From Herbaspirillum huttiense (GTDB taxonomy: Bacteria > Pseudomonadota > Gammaproteobacteria > Burkholderiales > Burkholderiaceae_D), in the NCBI RefSeq assembly GCF_004367745.1, contig NZ_CP037993.1:2294001-2358000 (forward strand): DNA of 64,000 nucleotides, in the 5' to 3' direction. Below are positions 30,692 through 39,348 of the stretch, in pieces (the stretch's first letter is position 1; every line of letters starts with the position of its first letter). Under the pieces are notes generated by a model that was given only the letters and a program-made list of their open reading frames with translations, was not told the DNA's origin and ran no database searches. Made by a program: the position numbers and the translations under genes.

Positions 30692-31912
30692 ATGAAAAAA
30701 AAAATTGCGTATTTAATTAATCAGTATCCCAAAGTCAGCCATAGCTTCATTCGCCGTGAAATCGCTGCAGTTGAATCTCAAGGTTTTGATATTGATCGCA
30801 TAGCGCTTCGTGGCTGGGATGCCGAGGTCGTCGATGAAGACGACCGCAGTGAGCGAGAGCGCACCCGCTATATTCTCAAGCATGGTATCTCTGGCTTATT
30901 GATCCCTGTGATTCGTCAAATGGTCGCCAACCCCAAAGGATTTTTCGCTGGACTCAGCCTGGCCTTCCGCATGGGCAGACGGGGCGACCGAGGCCTGATT
31001 TATCATTTGGTTTATCTCATGGAAGCAGCGCAGGTGGTGGAATGGACCCAAGCATTTGGTGCCAGCCATATTCATGCGCATTTCGGCACCAATTCCACCG
31101 AGATCGTCATGTTGGCACGCTGCCTCGGTGGTCCTGCCTACAGTTTTACGGTGCACGGTCCCGAGGAGTTCGACAAGCCAATGGCTTTGGGGTTGGATGA
31201 GAAAATACGTCGCTCCGCTTTTACCGTCGCTATCACTTCCTTTTGTCAAAGCCAGTTGTATCGTTGGGTAGAGCAGAGTGCTTGGTCGAAGGTAGCGATT
31301 GTGCATTGTGGTCTGGATCGCGGGTTTTATGCGGATTCGCCACTGCAGCCGCAGTCGGCAGCACGTCTGGTATGTGTCGGTCGGTTATGCGAGCAGAAAG
31401 GGCAGCTTCTGCTAGTCGAGGCAGCCGCCGCATTATTGCGCAAAGGCGTTGAGTTCGAATTAGTACTGGCCGGTGACGGAGAGATGCGCCCGCAGATCGA
31501 AGAACGTATTGCCTTTTACGGTTTGCAGGACAAGATCCGGATTACTGGCTGGATCAGCAGTCTTCAGGTACGCGAGGAATTGTTGGCTGCCCGCGCCATG
31601 GTGTTACCCAGTTTTGCTGAAGGTCTGCCCGTAGTTGTGATGGAGGCTATGGCCCTGCGCCGCCCTGTGCTCACTACTTTTATTGCCGGTATCCCTGAGC
31701 TGGTCCTGGATGGTGAGAATGGTTGGCTCTTTCCCGCAGGTGACGTTGCGCGTCTGATGGATTCCATGCAAGCCTGCTTGAGTGCTACGTCAGAACAGTT
31801 GCAGAGGATGGGCGAGTTTGCGCATGCGCGAGCCGTAGAGAGACACTCCATTGATACCGAGGCCGCCAAATTGGCCCGCCTGTTTTCTGCTTCGCAGGCC
31901 GCGGACAAATGA
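30692..31912 (+). CDS. Glycosyltransferase family 4 (GT-B)
   Basis: A 406-residue GT-B enzyme. N-terminal domain: IAYLINQYPKVSHSFIRREI, HIHAHFGTNSTEIVMLA, FTVHGPEEFDKP. C-terminal nucleotide-sugar domain: LVCVGRLCEQKGQLLLVEAA, LVLAGDGEMRPQIEE, and VLPSFAEGLPVVVMEAMALR with the E-x7-E motif. The opening is like the WcaL/colanic-acid group of glycosyltransferases (inferred). It probably adds a hexose to an exopolysaccharide or O-antigen repeat in the cytoplasm. Low-GC codon use compared with the flagellar genes suggests that this region was acquired. Confidence 0.9.
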   Translation: MKKKIAYLINQYPKVSHSFIRREIAAVESQGFDIDRIALRGWDAEVVDEDDRSERERTRYILKHGISGLLIPVIRQMVANPKGFFAGLSLAFRMGRRGDRGLIYHLVYLMEAAQVVEWTQAFGASHIHAHFGTNSTEIVMLARCLGGPAYSFTVHGPEEFDKPMALGLDEKIRRSAFTVAITSFCQSQLYRWVEQSAWSKVAIVHCGLDRGFYADSPLQPQSAARLVCVGRLCEQKGQLLLVEAAAALLRKGVEFELVLAGDGEMRPQIEERIAFYGLQDKIRITGWISSLQVREELLAARAMVLPSFAEGLPVVVMEAMALRRPVLTTFIAGIPELVLDGENGWLFPAGDVARLMDSMQACLSATSEQLQRMGEFAHARAVERHSIDTEAAKLARLFSASQAADK

Positions 31913-31934
31913 GGCAATAAAAGAGTGGGAAGCA

Positions 31935-32234
31935 ATGATTTTGGGGGTGAGGGCAAGCATCATTGGTTTATGGCTAGCTGAAGCAGGGTTTCGGATTTTG
32001 CCTTGGATTTGAATGGTGCTGAAAAAACCGGAAGCCATGATCGGCGAACGAAGCACGCCGCAGCTGTCGGTCGTGGAAGTGATCATTGCGTGGGGGCTGC
32101 TGATCGCGATCGTGCTGGTCATTTCCGCCTTGGTCCAGCGGTTCGTGGAAACTCCTTTGCGCTCCAGGTCGCGGCGTCTCGCGGAAAGATGGTGGCGTGC
32201 AGAAACACATCCCGCCTCCCGGCAGGTTACATAA
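31935..32234 (+). pseudogene. C-terminal remnant of an acyltransferase 3 gene
   Basis: One reading frame carries ASIIGLWLAEAGFRILPWI, a TGA at 32010-32012, then MVLKKPEAMIGERSTPQLSV and a membrane span ending LVQRFVETPLRSRSRRLAER. The span followed by F(V/I)E-x-P-x-R is the standard C-terminus of OafA-like acyltransferases. No N-terminal half is present upstream, where the glycosyltransferase gene ends. It is therefore a truncated and nonsense-interrupted remnant; a short separate protein from the ATG at 32013 is the less likely alternative. Confidence 0.6.
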
Positions 32235-32352
32235 ACACACAATTTCAGGTCCGCCCGCTTCTGATTTGGCTCGTTATCTGTTCACCACCATCGTGGTCAA
32301 CGGCGTCTGCTCACGCCGTCACATTCCGCCAAACAAGATCAGGAGCAAGACC

Positions 32353-32595
32353 ATGAAATCCCTACTATTGATCCCGGCACTGGCCGCGGCCTTCGGCCTG
32401 AGCGGCTGCGTGGTGACCCCGCCCACGGTACGCCCGGCCTATGTGGCCCAGCCGGCCTACGTTGCGCCGCCGGGGGTGGTGTACGTGCAGCCCACCTATG
32501 CTTCGCCCGGTCCGGGCTGGGTCTGGGAATATCACTCCTACTATGGCTGGGGCTGGCATCATCCGCACTACGGCTGGCATCGCGGCTGGCGCTGA
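32353..32595 (+). CDS. Small Tyr/Trp/His-rich lipoprotein
   Basis: An 80-residue protein with a lipoprotein signal peptide (SLLLIPALAAAFGLSGC, lipobox LSGC). The mature part is short and low-complexity: repeated RPAYVAQPAYVAPPGVVYVQ, then YYGWGWHHPHYGWHRGW. AGGAGCAAG lies before the ATG. Such aromatic small lipoproteins are widespread in betaproteobacteria and usually unnamed; an envelope-associated role is inferred from the signal only. It is followed by a strong terminator. Confidence 0.75.
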   Translation: MKSLLLIPALAAAFGLSGCVVTPPTVRPAYVAQPAYVAPPGVVYVQPTYASPGPGWVWEYHSYYGWGWHHPHYGWHRGWR

Positions 32596-32621
32596 GCCAG
32601 CACGCTGCACCCGGCAGATGT

Positions 32622-32651
32622 AAAGACAGCGGCCTCGGCCGCTGTCTTTTT
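32622..32651. terminator. Bidirectional intrinsic terminator
   Basis: AAAGACAGCGGCC-TC-GGCCGCTGTCTTT, a 13-base-pair stem with T tracts on the plus strand and A tracts before the stem. It lies between the lipoprotein and the convergent cation exporter gene and can serve both. Confidence 0.85.
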
Positions 32652-32682
32652 GTTCATCGTTTCACGCCAGCCTGCCGCTCAC

Positions 32683-33651
32683 TCATCTGGCCTGATGCAG
32701 TTCCAGCGTCAGATGGCGCAGCTCGCTCACCGCCGCCAGTTTTTCCCGCAAGCGAGCTTCCGTGACGGACTGGCCGCCGGACACGCTCACGATCGCCGCG
32801 CGCGCCGCGGGCCCGATGCGCCAGACGTGCAGGTCCTCGATGTGCACCGCTTCGTCCGCCAGCGCCTGCTCGATGCGTGCCGCGACCTGTGCATCGGTCA
32901 CATCCAGCAGCACCGCAGCGCTGCTTTGCAACAGGCTCCACGACCAGCGCGCAATCACCACCGCACCCACCACGCCCATCAGCGGATCCAGCCAGGTCCA
33001 GCCCAGGTAGAGGCCGGCCAGCAGGGCGGCAATGGCCAGCACCGAGGTGAGGGCGTCGGCCACCACGTGCAGGTAGGCAGAGCGCAGATTGTTGTCGTGG
33101 CCGTCATGGTGATCGCCGTGATGGTCATGGTGTTCTTGGTGCGCATGCCCGTGATGCGCATGACCGTGCGGATGATCGTGGGCATGCTCGTGTCCATGAT
33201 GCCCTTCCATGAGCAACAAGGCACTGGCGATGTTGACGATCAGTCCGACGATGGCAATCGGGATCGCCTCGCCAAAATCCACCGTGCTCGGACTGGCCAG
33301 CCGCCACACTGATTCGCCGCCAATGCCGATGGCGATCACCGCCAGCACCAGCGCCGATGCAAAACCGGCCAGGTCGCCGACCTTGCCGGTGCCGAAGCTG
33401 AAACGGCCATCATGCGCGTGGCGGCGTGCAAACACGTAAGCACCGGCAGCAATGGCCAGCGCGCCGGTGTGGGTGGCCATGTGGAAACCGTCGGCCAGCA
33501 GGGCCATGGAACCCGTGAAGTAGCCGGCGGCGATCTCGGCCACCATCATCACGGCGGTCAAGGCCACCACCCACAGCGTGCGGCGGGTGTTGCGGTCATG
33601 GTTGGCACCCAGATACATATGCTCGTGGCGGTAAGTGGCGGGACTGGTCAT
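32683..33651 (-). CDS. dmeF: Cation diffusion facilitator, DmeF-like
   Basis: A 322-residue CDF exporter with six spans. TM2 has LLADGFHMATHTGALAIAAG and TM5 YLHVVADALTSVLAI, giving a D/H-type metal site as in the Co/Ni exporter DmeF. A His-rich loop (about residues 170-205, HGHEHAHDHPHGHAHHGHAH and more) lies between TM4 and TM5, and a cytoplasmic C-terminal domain follows. The start at 33651 has GGAGACGCC upstream. It lies 16 bases behind an RcnR-type repressor gene, the standard dmeRF operon, which supports Co/Ni efflux. The exact metal is not proven by sequence. Confidence 0.88.
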   Translation of the reverse strand: MTSPATYRHEHMYLGANHDRNTRRTLWVVALTAVMMVAEIAAGYFTGSMALLADGFHMATHTGALAIAAGAYVFARRHAHDGRFSFGTGKVGDLAGFASALVLAVIAIGIGGESVWRLASPSTVDFGEAIPIAIVGLIVNIASALLLMEGHHGHEHAHDHPHGHAHHGHAHQEHHDHHGDHHDGHDNNLRSAYLHVVADALTSVLAIAALLAGLYLGWTWLDPLMGVVGAVVIARWSWSLLQSSAAVLLDVTDAQVAARIEQALADEAVHIEDLHVWRIGPAARAAIVSVSGGQSVTEARLREKLAAVSELRHLTLELHQAR

Positions 33652-33667
33652 GGCGTCTCCTTCGACT

Positions 33668-33943
33668 TCATTTGGCATAGCGCCGAATTGCCTCCAGGAC
33701 TTCTTCCAGTCCCTGTTGGCGTTGTTCATCGGTCAGGCCGGGGGCGGCCACGTGTTCCCGCGCATGCGCCTCAATCAGCTCGTCCATCAGGCCATGCACG
33801 GCGCCACGGATGGCTGCCGCCAGATGCAAAGTCTTGGCACAGTCGGCTTCGGCCTCCAGTGCGCGTTCCAGTGCCTGCACCTGGCCGCCGATGCGACGCA
33901 CGCGCTTGAGCAGGGCATCCGTCTGTTGTGTGAGATGGGCCAT
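33668..33943 (-). CDS. dmeR: Metal-sensing repressor, RcnR/CsoR family (DmeR-like)
   Basis: A 91-residue all-helical repressor. Metal ligands sit at the same positions as in RcnR: His3, Cys35, His60 and His64 (MAHLTQQT, ADCAKTLH, EAHAREHV). Other visible family features are LLKRVRRIGGQVQALERALE and AAIRGAVHGLMDELIEAH. Apo-protein binds a C-rich operator; metal binding releases it and turns on the exporter. The operator-like ATACCCCCCTAT lies just upstream of its own ATG, so autoregulation of dmeRF is expected. Confidence 0.9.
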   Translation of the reverse strand: MAHLTQQTDALLKRVRRIGGQVQALERALEAEADCAKTLHLAAAIRGAVHGLMDELIEAHAREHVAAPGLTDEQRQQGLEEVLEAIRRYAK

Positions 33944-33948
33944 ATACC

Positions 33949-33960
33949 ATACCCCCCTAT
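33949..33960 (-). promoter_or_regulatory. RcnR/CsoR-type operator
   Basis: ATACCCCCCTAT (on the minus strand ATAGGGGGGTAT), a G tract flanked by short AT inverted repeats, 5 bases ahead of the dmeR start. This is the typical operator form for the RcnR/FrmR branch of the family. Confidence 0.7.
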
Positions 33961-34198
33961 CCTATTAAAGGAGGGGATTATAGCGTCATTGCGCTGGACA
34001 AGTGCAATTGGCCTTGGAGCAGGGGTACCGGCGCTCTTGTGCTGTGGCAATATGGCTATATGGCTATATGAAGCTTTGTTCATTCAGTTACGCGTAAGCT
34101 GGCCGCTATAGCCTCTGGACAATGCGGCGTGTTTCGTCCGCACTCAAACCTGTAATGGATCAGGTGAAGAAAAGCGGAAAATCCGCGAGGAGACAAGG

Positions 34199-35869
34199 AT
34201 GGGGAAGAACAAGGGAGCCGGTGCATCCGCCCGGGCATGGACGGGTGGATTGCCCTGGGTGGCGGGCCTGGTGCTGGGCGGGGCAGGGGCCCTGGTCCTG
34301 CACGCGGCCGGTGCCGCGCAATGGCTGAGCGCGCCCGGCTGCAGCGGCGTGGCCGTGGTGCTGGGGCTGGCCGGGTTTGCCCTGGCGCAGCGGCGCGCAC
34401 AGCCCGGAGAAGGACAACTGGTCGACAAGATCAGCGGCGAGATCGATCACATCATGATCGGGGCGGCGGAGACCTCCTTCTTTGTCGATACCATCAAGAC
34501 CAAGATCAGCAAGGACGTCGTCGCCGCCGACCGCATCGCGGCCAGTGCCGAGCAGAACGCCGCTACCACTGAACAGATTGCCGCCAATGCCGAGCGCGCC
34601 TCGGCCATTGCGGCGGAGGTGCGTACCGAGAGTGTCAGCGGCCGCTCGGAAGTGGATCGCGGCCTGCAGCAGATCGGGCAGGCCCGCACGGATGCCTTGT
34701 CGGCCTCGTCGATGATGGCGCAGCTGCAGGAAAAGTCGCGCCGCATCCACGGTATCACCGAAGTCATCAGCGAGATCGCGGCCCGCACCAACCTGCTGGC
34801 CCTGAACGCCGCCATCGAGGCGGCGCGCGCCGGCGAGCAGGGGCGCGGGTTTGCCGTGGTGGCGGGCGAAGTGCGCCAGCTGGCCCAGCGGACCAAGGAA
34901 GCCACGGATGATATCGGCGTGATGGTGCGGGCCATCACCGAAGAAGCCGAGCGCGCGGCGACCGGCATGAATTCGCTCAGCAGCCGGGTGCTGGAGGCAG
35001 CCCAGAATGTGGAGAAGGTACACGGCCTGCTCAACAGCATCGAACGCTCTTCCAGCCAGTCGCAGGAGCAGATCGAGGAGATCGCGGTGGCCTCGCGCGA
35101 ACACGTGCAGACCACGCAGGAGATCGCCGAGGCCATCACCGACATCCGCAACGGCATGCTGCACACCGATCAGGAACTGCCGCGCGTGGCGGCGTCCGCC
35201 ATGGTGTTGTCGGAGCGTGCCGAAGCGGTGTTCGAAGCCATCATCGATGGCGGCGCCCGCAGCGGACACGACGATATCCGTGTCGCCGCCACGGGGGCGG
35301 CGCAGGCCGTAGGCAAGCTGTTCGAGAACGCGATCCGTTCCGGCCAGATCAGTGAGGCGGCCCTGTTCGACCGTACTTACAAGCCTATCCCCAACACCTC
35401 GCCGCAGAAGCATTCCAGCCAGTTCGACGGCTTTACCGACCGGGTGCTGCCAGCGATCCAGGAAGCCCTGCTGGCCAGCATGCCGCAACTGGCCTACGCG
35501 GGTGCAGTGGACAACAACGGCTACTTCCCGACCCACAACAAGAAGTTCTCCCAGCCCCTGACCGGCGACTACGACACCGATCTGGTCAACAACCGCACCA
35601 AACGCATCTTCAGCGACCGCACCGGCAAGCGCTGCGGAGCCAATACCAGGCCCTTCCTCCTGCAGACCTACAAGCGCGACACTGGCGAGGTCATGCACGA
35701 CCTGTCGGTGCCGATCTACGTGAACGGCAAGCACTGGGGCGGCTTCCGGGTGGGGTATCGCTCCAGCCACGCACCGGCCTCCGGCGATGCGGTGCCGGCC
35801 AAAACGCCGGTGCCTGCCGCGGCCGCACCCCGGCTGGCGTCCGCGGGCACGCGCGCGCTGCGGCGCTGA
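34199..35869 (+). CDS. Methyl-accepting chemotaxis protein with C-terminal sensor-like domain
   Basis: A 556-residue chemoreceptor-like protein. Two hydrophobic spans lie at residues about 17-37 and 45-63 with almost no periplasmic loop. A coiled-coil signalling domain follows, with the conserved hairpin tip [18 protein letters not shown] and [20 protein letters not shown] near residue 200-235. The last ~170 residues ([49 protein letters not shown]) are globular and look like a Cache/PAS-type sensor. The sensor is thus after the signalling domain and cytoplasmic, the reverse of classical receptors. GAGGAGACAAGG sits upstream of the ATG. Confidence 0.88.
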   Translation: MGKNKGAGASARAWTGGLPWVAGLVLGGAGALVLHAAGAAQWLSAPGCSGVAVVLGLAGFALAQRRAQPGEGQLVDKISGEIDHIMIGAAETSFFVDTIKTKISKDVVAADRIAASAEQNAATTEQIAANAERASAIAAEVRTESVSGRSEVDRGLQQIGQARTDALSASSMMAQLQEKSRRIHGITEVISEIAARTNLLALNAAIEAARAGEQGRGFAVVAGEVRQLAQRTKEATDDIGVMVRAITEEAERAATGMNSLSSRVLEAAQNVEKVHGLLNSIERSSSQSQEQIEEIAVASREHVQTTQEIAEAITDIRNGMLHTDQELPRVAASAMVLSERAEAVFEAIIDGGARSGHDDIRVAATGAAQAVGKLFENAIRSGQISEAALFDRTYKPIPNTSPQKHSSQFDGFTDRVLPAIQEALLASMPQLAYAGAVDNNGYFPTHNKKFSQPLTGDYDTDLVNNRTKRIFSDRTGKRCGANTRPFLLQTYKRDTGEVMHDLSVPIYVNGKHWGGFRVGYRSSHAPASGDAVPAKTPVPAAAAPRLASAGTRALRR

Positions 35870-36294
35870 GGGCGGGACCTGGCGGGGCCATGCCTCACCC
35901 CGTCAGATTTGCTTGACACTCCGTAGAGCTTGATAGACTATTCGACAAGTATTTGCAGTGCAGCATAAACCGCCCGCCAGAAGGTCGCGTTGCTTGTTGC
36001 GCCATCGCAATGAGGCAGGCGCCACTGTCTTTTTATGTGTGCGGCCTGCTGGTCAGGCATCGGCTCAGCCGTGCCGCGCGCCTCGCTCCTGCAGGGGGAT
36101 GAAGGCGCTGCCCGGCGATGCGTCGCTGTTGCCGCATGGACGGCTTGCGCTGGTCAGCTCATCCCTGAACTGTTGGCCAGGTGGCTCGTCCAAGCCTCTC
36201 ATTGCAAGGATGACTGGCGGGGCAATGCGCCGACTGTCCCGCGCCAGGTCTTGTGCGCGGATGGATCTCAATCATTTGATTATGGAGTGTGACG
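35870..36294. other. Intergenic region between the chemoreceptor and GT2 genes
   Basis: No supported gene: short frames lack ribosome sites and resemble no family. A TTGACA at 35913-35918 with TAGACT 15 bases downstream is a weak sigma-70-like candidate. No terminator is evident after the chemoreceptor gene. Confidence 0.45.
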
Positions 36295-37374
36295 ATGGCC
36301 ACCATCGACGTCTTGTTGCCGGTGAAGAATGGCGTGGATTTCCTGGCAGAGTCCCTGGACAGCCTCAAGGCACAGAGTTTCAAGGACTGGCGTGTCCTGG
36401 TGCTGGATCACGGCTCGGATGACGGCAGCGCCGAAATGGCCGCGCGCTATCACGAGGCCGATCCGCGTATCGAACTGCATTCCTTCCCCGAGGCGGATGG
36501 CTTGTCCGGCCTGCTCAACAAGGGCCTGGAGATCAGCGATTGCCGCTATGTCATGCGGCATGATGCCGATGATGTCTGCTACCCGGAACGCATGGCGCTA
36601 TCGCTGGCAGCCTTCGAGCAGGACCGCCAGTGCGTGGCCATCGGTGGCCAGGCCGACGTGATCAATGCTGCCGGCGCGCCGATCGGCGACATGTCGATGC
36701 CCATCGGCCGGCTGCGCGTCGGTGCCGCCAGCCTGTTCCGCAATCCGATTGCACACCCCACGGCGATGCTGGAATTTGCCCAGGTGCAGAAGGCCGGCAT
36801 CCGTTACGGCAGCGATTTCATGGGCGTCTTCGCTCCTGAGCAGCAGATGGTCGTCAAGAACCTGGCGGAAGATTACTTCCTGTTCGGTCAACTGGCCGTG
36901 CAGGGCAAGTGCAACAACGTGCCGCACAAGCTGATCAAGTATCGTTGGCACGGTAACAACGTCAGTGCACGTCGCTTCGATGATCAAATGAAAGTCTCGC
37001 TGCAGATTTCGCGTTATCTCTCCCGCGCTTTTGCGCAGATGAAGCAGCAGCCTTATTTCGATCCGGCGCCTTTCTGCAATCATGGCGGGATCTTGTTCGA
37101 ATTGGAGGGCCGCAGCGATTTCTCGGCGGAATTCGAACGCATGGCTGCCAGCGTGCGTGCCGGTTTTGAGGGATCGCCGGAGGTCGAGCGTGAACTGCGG
37201 TTCCGCAAGATCGCCGACACCCGCAACAGCGCCTTGCTGCTGTGGCGTTACTTCCTGTTCCAGTCGCGCGAAGTGCCGGAGACCGGCGAGTGGAACGCGA
37301 TCCGTTCCTGGCTGATTCGCCGCCTGCCCGGCAAGCGCCGCATGAGTGTCCTGCCGGAAGGTGTGCCGGCCTGA
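36295..37374 (+). CDS. Glycosyltransferase family 2 (GT-A)
   Basis: A 359-residue GT-A enzyme: ATIDVLLPVKNGVDFLAESL at the start, VLVLDHGSDDGSAEMAARY for nucleotide binding, and YVMRHDADDVCYPERMALSL carrying the DxD metal motif, with a C-terminal helical part. ATG 36295 is preferred over a GTG six bases earlier because GGAG has a 7-base spacing to it. It probably builds a surface polysaccharide or glycosylates a protein; being close to chemotaxis and flagellar genes, a flagellin glycosylation role is possible but unproven. Confidence 0.87.
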   Translation: MATIDVLLPVKNGVDFLAESLDSLKAQSFKDWRVLVLDHGSDDGSAEMAARYHEADPRIELHSFPEADGLSGLLNKGLEISDCRYVMRHDADDVCYPERMALSLAAFEQDRQCVAIGGQADVINAAGAPIGDMSMPIGRLRVGAASLFRNPIAHPTAMLEFAQVQKAGIRYGSDFMGVFAPEQQMVVKNLAEDYFLFGQLAVQGKCNNVPHKLIKYRWHGNNVSARRFDDQMKVSLQISRYLSRAFAQMKQQPYFDPAPFCNHGGILFELEGRSDFSAEFERMAASVRAGFEGSPEVERELRFRKIADTRNSALLLWRYFLFQSREVPETGEWNAIRSWLIRRLPGKRRMSVLPEGVPA

Positions 37375-37394
37375 ATCTTGCTGAACGGACTGAC

Positions 37395-38921
37395 TCAGGC
37401 GCTGGGCAGCCTTGGAGTATCAGTTGCGGTACTTTCTTTAATTTTTGCTGATCCGGTTCCGTTCAGTAATATGGCAAGTGCTAGCAGTTCTACGATCCAC
37501 AAAATCCGTGCTTGGTAGCGGTCATGAGGCGTGGAGAACCCGCCACATATTGCAGCGTTAATCAGTAGGCTCAGCAGTGATAATGAGATGATCAGAGCGC
37601 CACGATACTCTCGACGCCGATAGCAGATAAGCGCGCCGCCCAAGCACACTGGAACAGAAACTAGCGTGGCAATTTTTATGGCGAGTTCCGAATAACTCAT
37701 ATCAAATTCGTCCAATCCTGCCTTGGTACGCCGCATGAGCTCGGCCTCCTCCCCAGGAATTTTTCTGGCAAAATTCTCCATCTCAGACTGGGAGTATGCA
37801 AATTCGCTTAGTCCAATCGCGCCGAATTGATGTGCCGCATTTTTAAGTGAGTTGAAGAGCACTTCGAGGGGATAACTAGCAAATACTGCTTTTGCAAAGG
37901 CGAAGTCCTGTTGTCCGAGTTTCAACCGAGCCTCTTTATTCGCTAGGGTAAATACGCCCACGCCAGGTACCTTGCTCCATAGGAACTCATCTGAGGTATG
38001 TTTGTGAAAGTCGTTAGGATAGTTGCACACCTGCAGCTGTTTGTTAGCGCAATGCTCTCTGATGAAGGCTTCACCTGGACCATCCGCCACTAGTCGCGCT
38101 GTCAAGAATGGCGGTCGAATCGGAGGGGTATGCGTTATACGTTCAATTGCGTAACCAAAAAGCGCTTCTCCTAGTACCCCAACTGCAATAAAGCCCCCGA
38201 TACATGCCAGATCGCTCTTGGAGATCAATCTGAGTTGCCGGAGACTTGCACAAAGAACGAAGAACGCGACCAGCGTAATGGAAAAAATTAGAATATTTCC
38301 GCTATGAAACAATGCGGCCAGCGCAATGCAAACCGCCCAGAAAATACGCGAGCTCACCGGTGCCTGGGGCTGCAGCAGAAATCCAGCCATTGCCGCCACC
38401 CCGAGTCCGGCGAAAATATCCGGCATGAGCATGCTGGCAAAGAACGGAAGAGGGCTGGCAATTGCCAAACAAAGTAATACCAGCGCAATCGCCCCGTAAG
38501 TGATTATGAAATATCCTCGCAAGAGAGTGGATATCATAGTCACCGCAAAGAGTGCTTGAACGAAAGAGACGAATTTCAGCCCAAATAGACTTGCTACTAC
38601 GAATACGAATGCCCCGTAGTAGATCGATCGCCCTGAGATTACCCCGCTTTTTTCTGGGGAGCTAGCATGCTCTTCGTCGGAGTTGACTGGTGTTTCACTA
38701 GCATTCCGTGTACTGGATGCTCCGCCTTGCTTAGGTCGCAGCCACTGACTTGCCAAATCTGTCTTGACGAAATAATCAAGCGCACTCGCTGCTCCTTTAA
38801 TGTAGGCAGTCGTATCAGGAAAAAAAAACGGTTGTCCGTTAAACCAGGTGGGCCAACTCAAAACAAAAGGTAGCAACAAGAAAACAATCCACTGGCTAAG
38901 GCTGAAATTGTTGTTTTTCAT
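37395..38921 (-). CDS. Polytopic GT-C-like membrane protein (GtrC-type)
   Basis: A 508-residue protein with an N-terminal span (QWIVFLLLPFVLSWPTWFNG), the loop motif FFFPDTTAYIKGA (an acidic motif in the first periplasmic loop, as in GT-C enzymes), about ten spans and a large C-terminal periplasmic loop. It overlaps the gtrA-like gene by 4 bases and is last in a gtrB-gtrA-X operon. In known gtr operons the third, non-conserved gene is the strain-specific glucosyltransferase that moves sugar from undecaprenyl-P to the O-antigen. That role is inferred from context; the protein itself resembles no named family I can confirm. Confidence 0.65.
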   Translation of the reverse strand: MKNNNFSLSQWIVFLLLPFVLSWPTWFNGQPFFFPDTTAYIKGAASALDYFVKTDLASQWLRPKQGGASSTRNASETPVNSDEEHASSPEKSGVISGRSIYYGAFVFVVASLFGLKFVSFVQALFAVTMISTLLRGYFIITYGAIALVLLCLAIASPLPFFASMLMPDIFAGLGVAAMAGFLLQPQAPVSSRIFWAVCIALAALFHSGNILIFSITLVAFFVLCASLRQLRLISKSDLACIGGFIAVGVLGEALFGYAIERITHTPPIRPPFLTARLVADGPGEAFIREHCANKQLQVCNYPNDFHKHTSDEFLWSKVPGVGVFTLANKEARLKLGQQDFAFAKAVFASYPLEVLFNSLKNAAHQFGAIGLSEFAYSQSEMENFARKIPGEEAELMRRTKAGLDEFDMSYSELAIKIATLVSVPVCLGGALICYRRREYRGALIISLSLLSLLINAAICGGFSTPHDRYQARILWIVELLALAILLNGTGSAKIKESTATDTPRLPSA

Positions 38922-39346
38922 GGGGCGGCATTCTTGATGTTAAATACAAATAGACGGGCCATCAAAAAGTTAATGACCAGACCCGCCAAACTACCAATGG
39001 CAACAGAGGCCCATGGATTGTGCTGGGCGTACGAAAAACATCCATATACCAGCAGCGATACCAAAGCATTTACTGCCGCTCCTGGCAACTGTGAGAGCAC
39101 AAATTTCAAGAGTTGAAGCCACCGATCCTCTGAGGCTGGAGGATCGGATTTTGAACTGAAGGTGTAGGTACGATTAAGCCACCAAGAGGCGGTCACGGCT
39201 AAAGCAATGCTTAATATTCGAGATAAACCTGAGTGCTCGATCAATTTGATAAAGATCCAGAAGCAACTGGCGTCAAAGACAAAGACCACTCCGCCGACGC
39301 ATGCAAATTTTAAAAATTTTAAAATCGTCGTTGAGCCAGTTTGCAT
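38918..39346 (-). CDS. GtrA-like flippase
   Basis: A 142-residue protein with four hydrophobic spans. The GtrA family pattern is visible: LKFLKFACVGGVVFVFDASC, ALAVTASWWLNRTYTFSS, LLKFVLSQLPGAAVNALVSL and VAIGSLAGLVINFLMARLFV. It is proposed to flip undecaprenyl-phosphate-sugar across the inner membrane. ATG 39346 is 2 bases after the gtrB-like stop; longer upstream frames overlap that gene and are not used. Confidence 0.87.
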   Translation of the reverse strand: MQTGSTTILKFLKFACVGGVVFVFDASCFWIFIKLIEHSGLSRILSIALAVTASWWLNRTYTFSSKSDPPASEDRWLQLLKFVLSQLPGAAVNALVSLLVYGCFSYAQHNPWASVAIGSLAGLVINFLMARLFVFNIKNAAP

Positions 39347-39348
39347 CT

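Noticed and set aside
34199..35770. Long minus-strand open frame opposite the chemoreceptor gene
   Set aside because: The plus strand has the highly conserved chemoreceptor hairpin; the minus frame has no family features.
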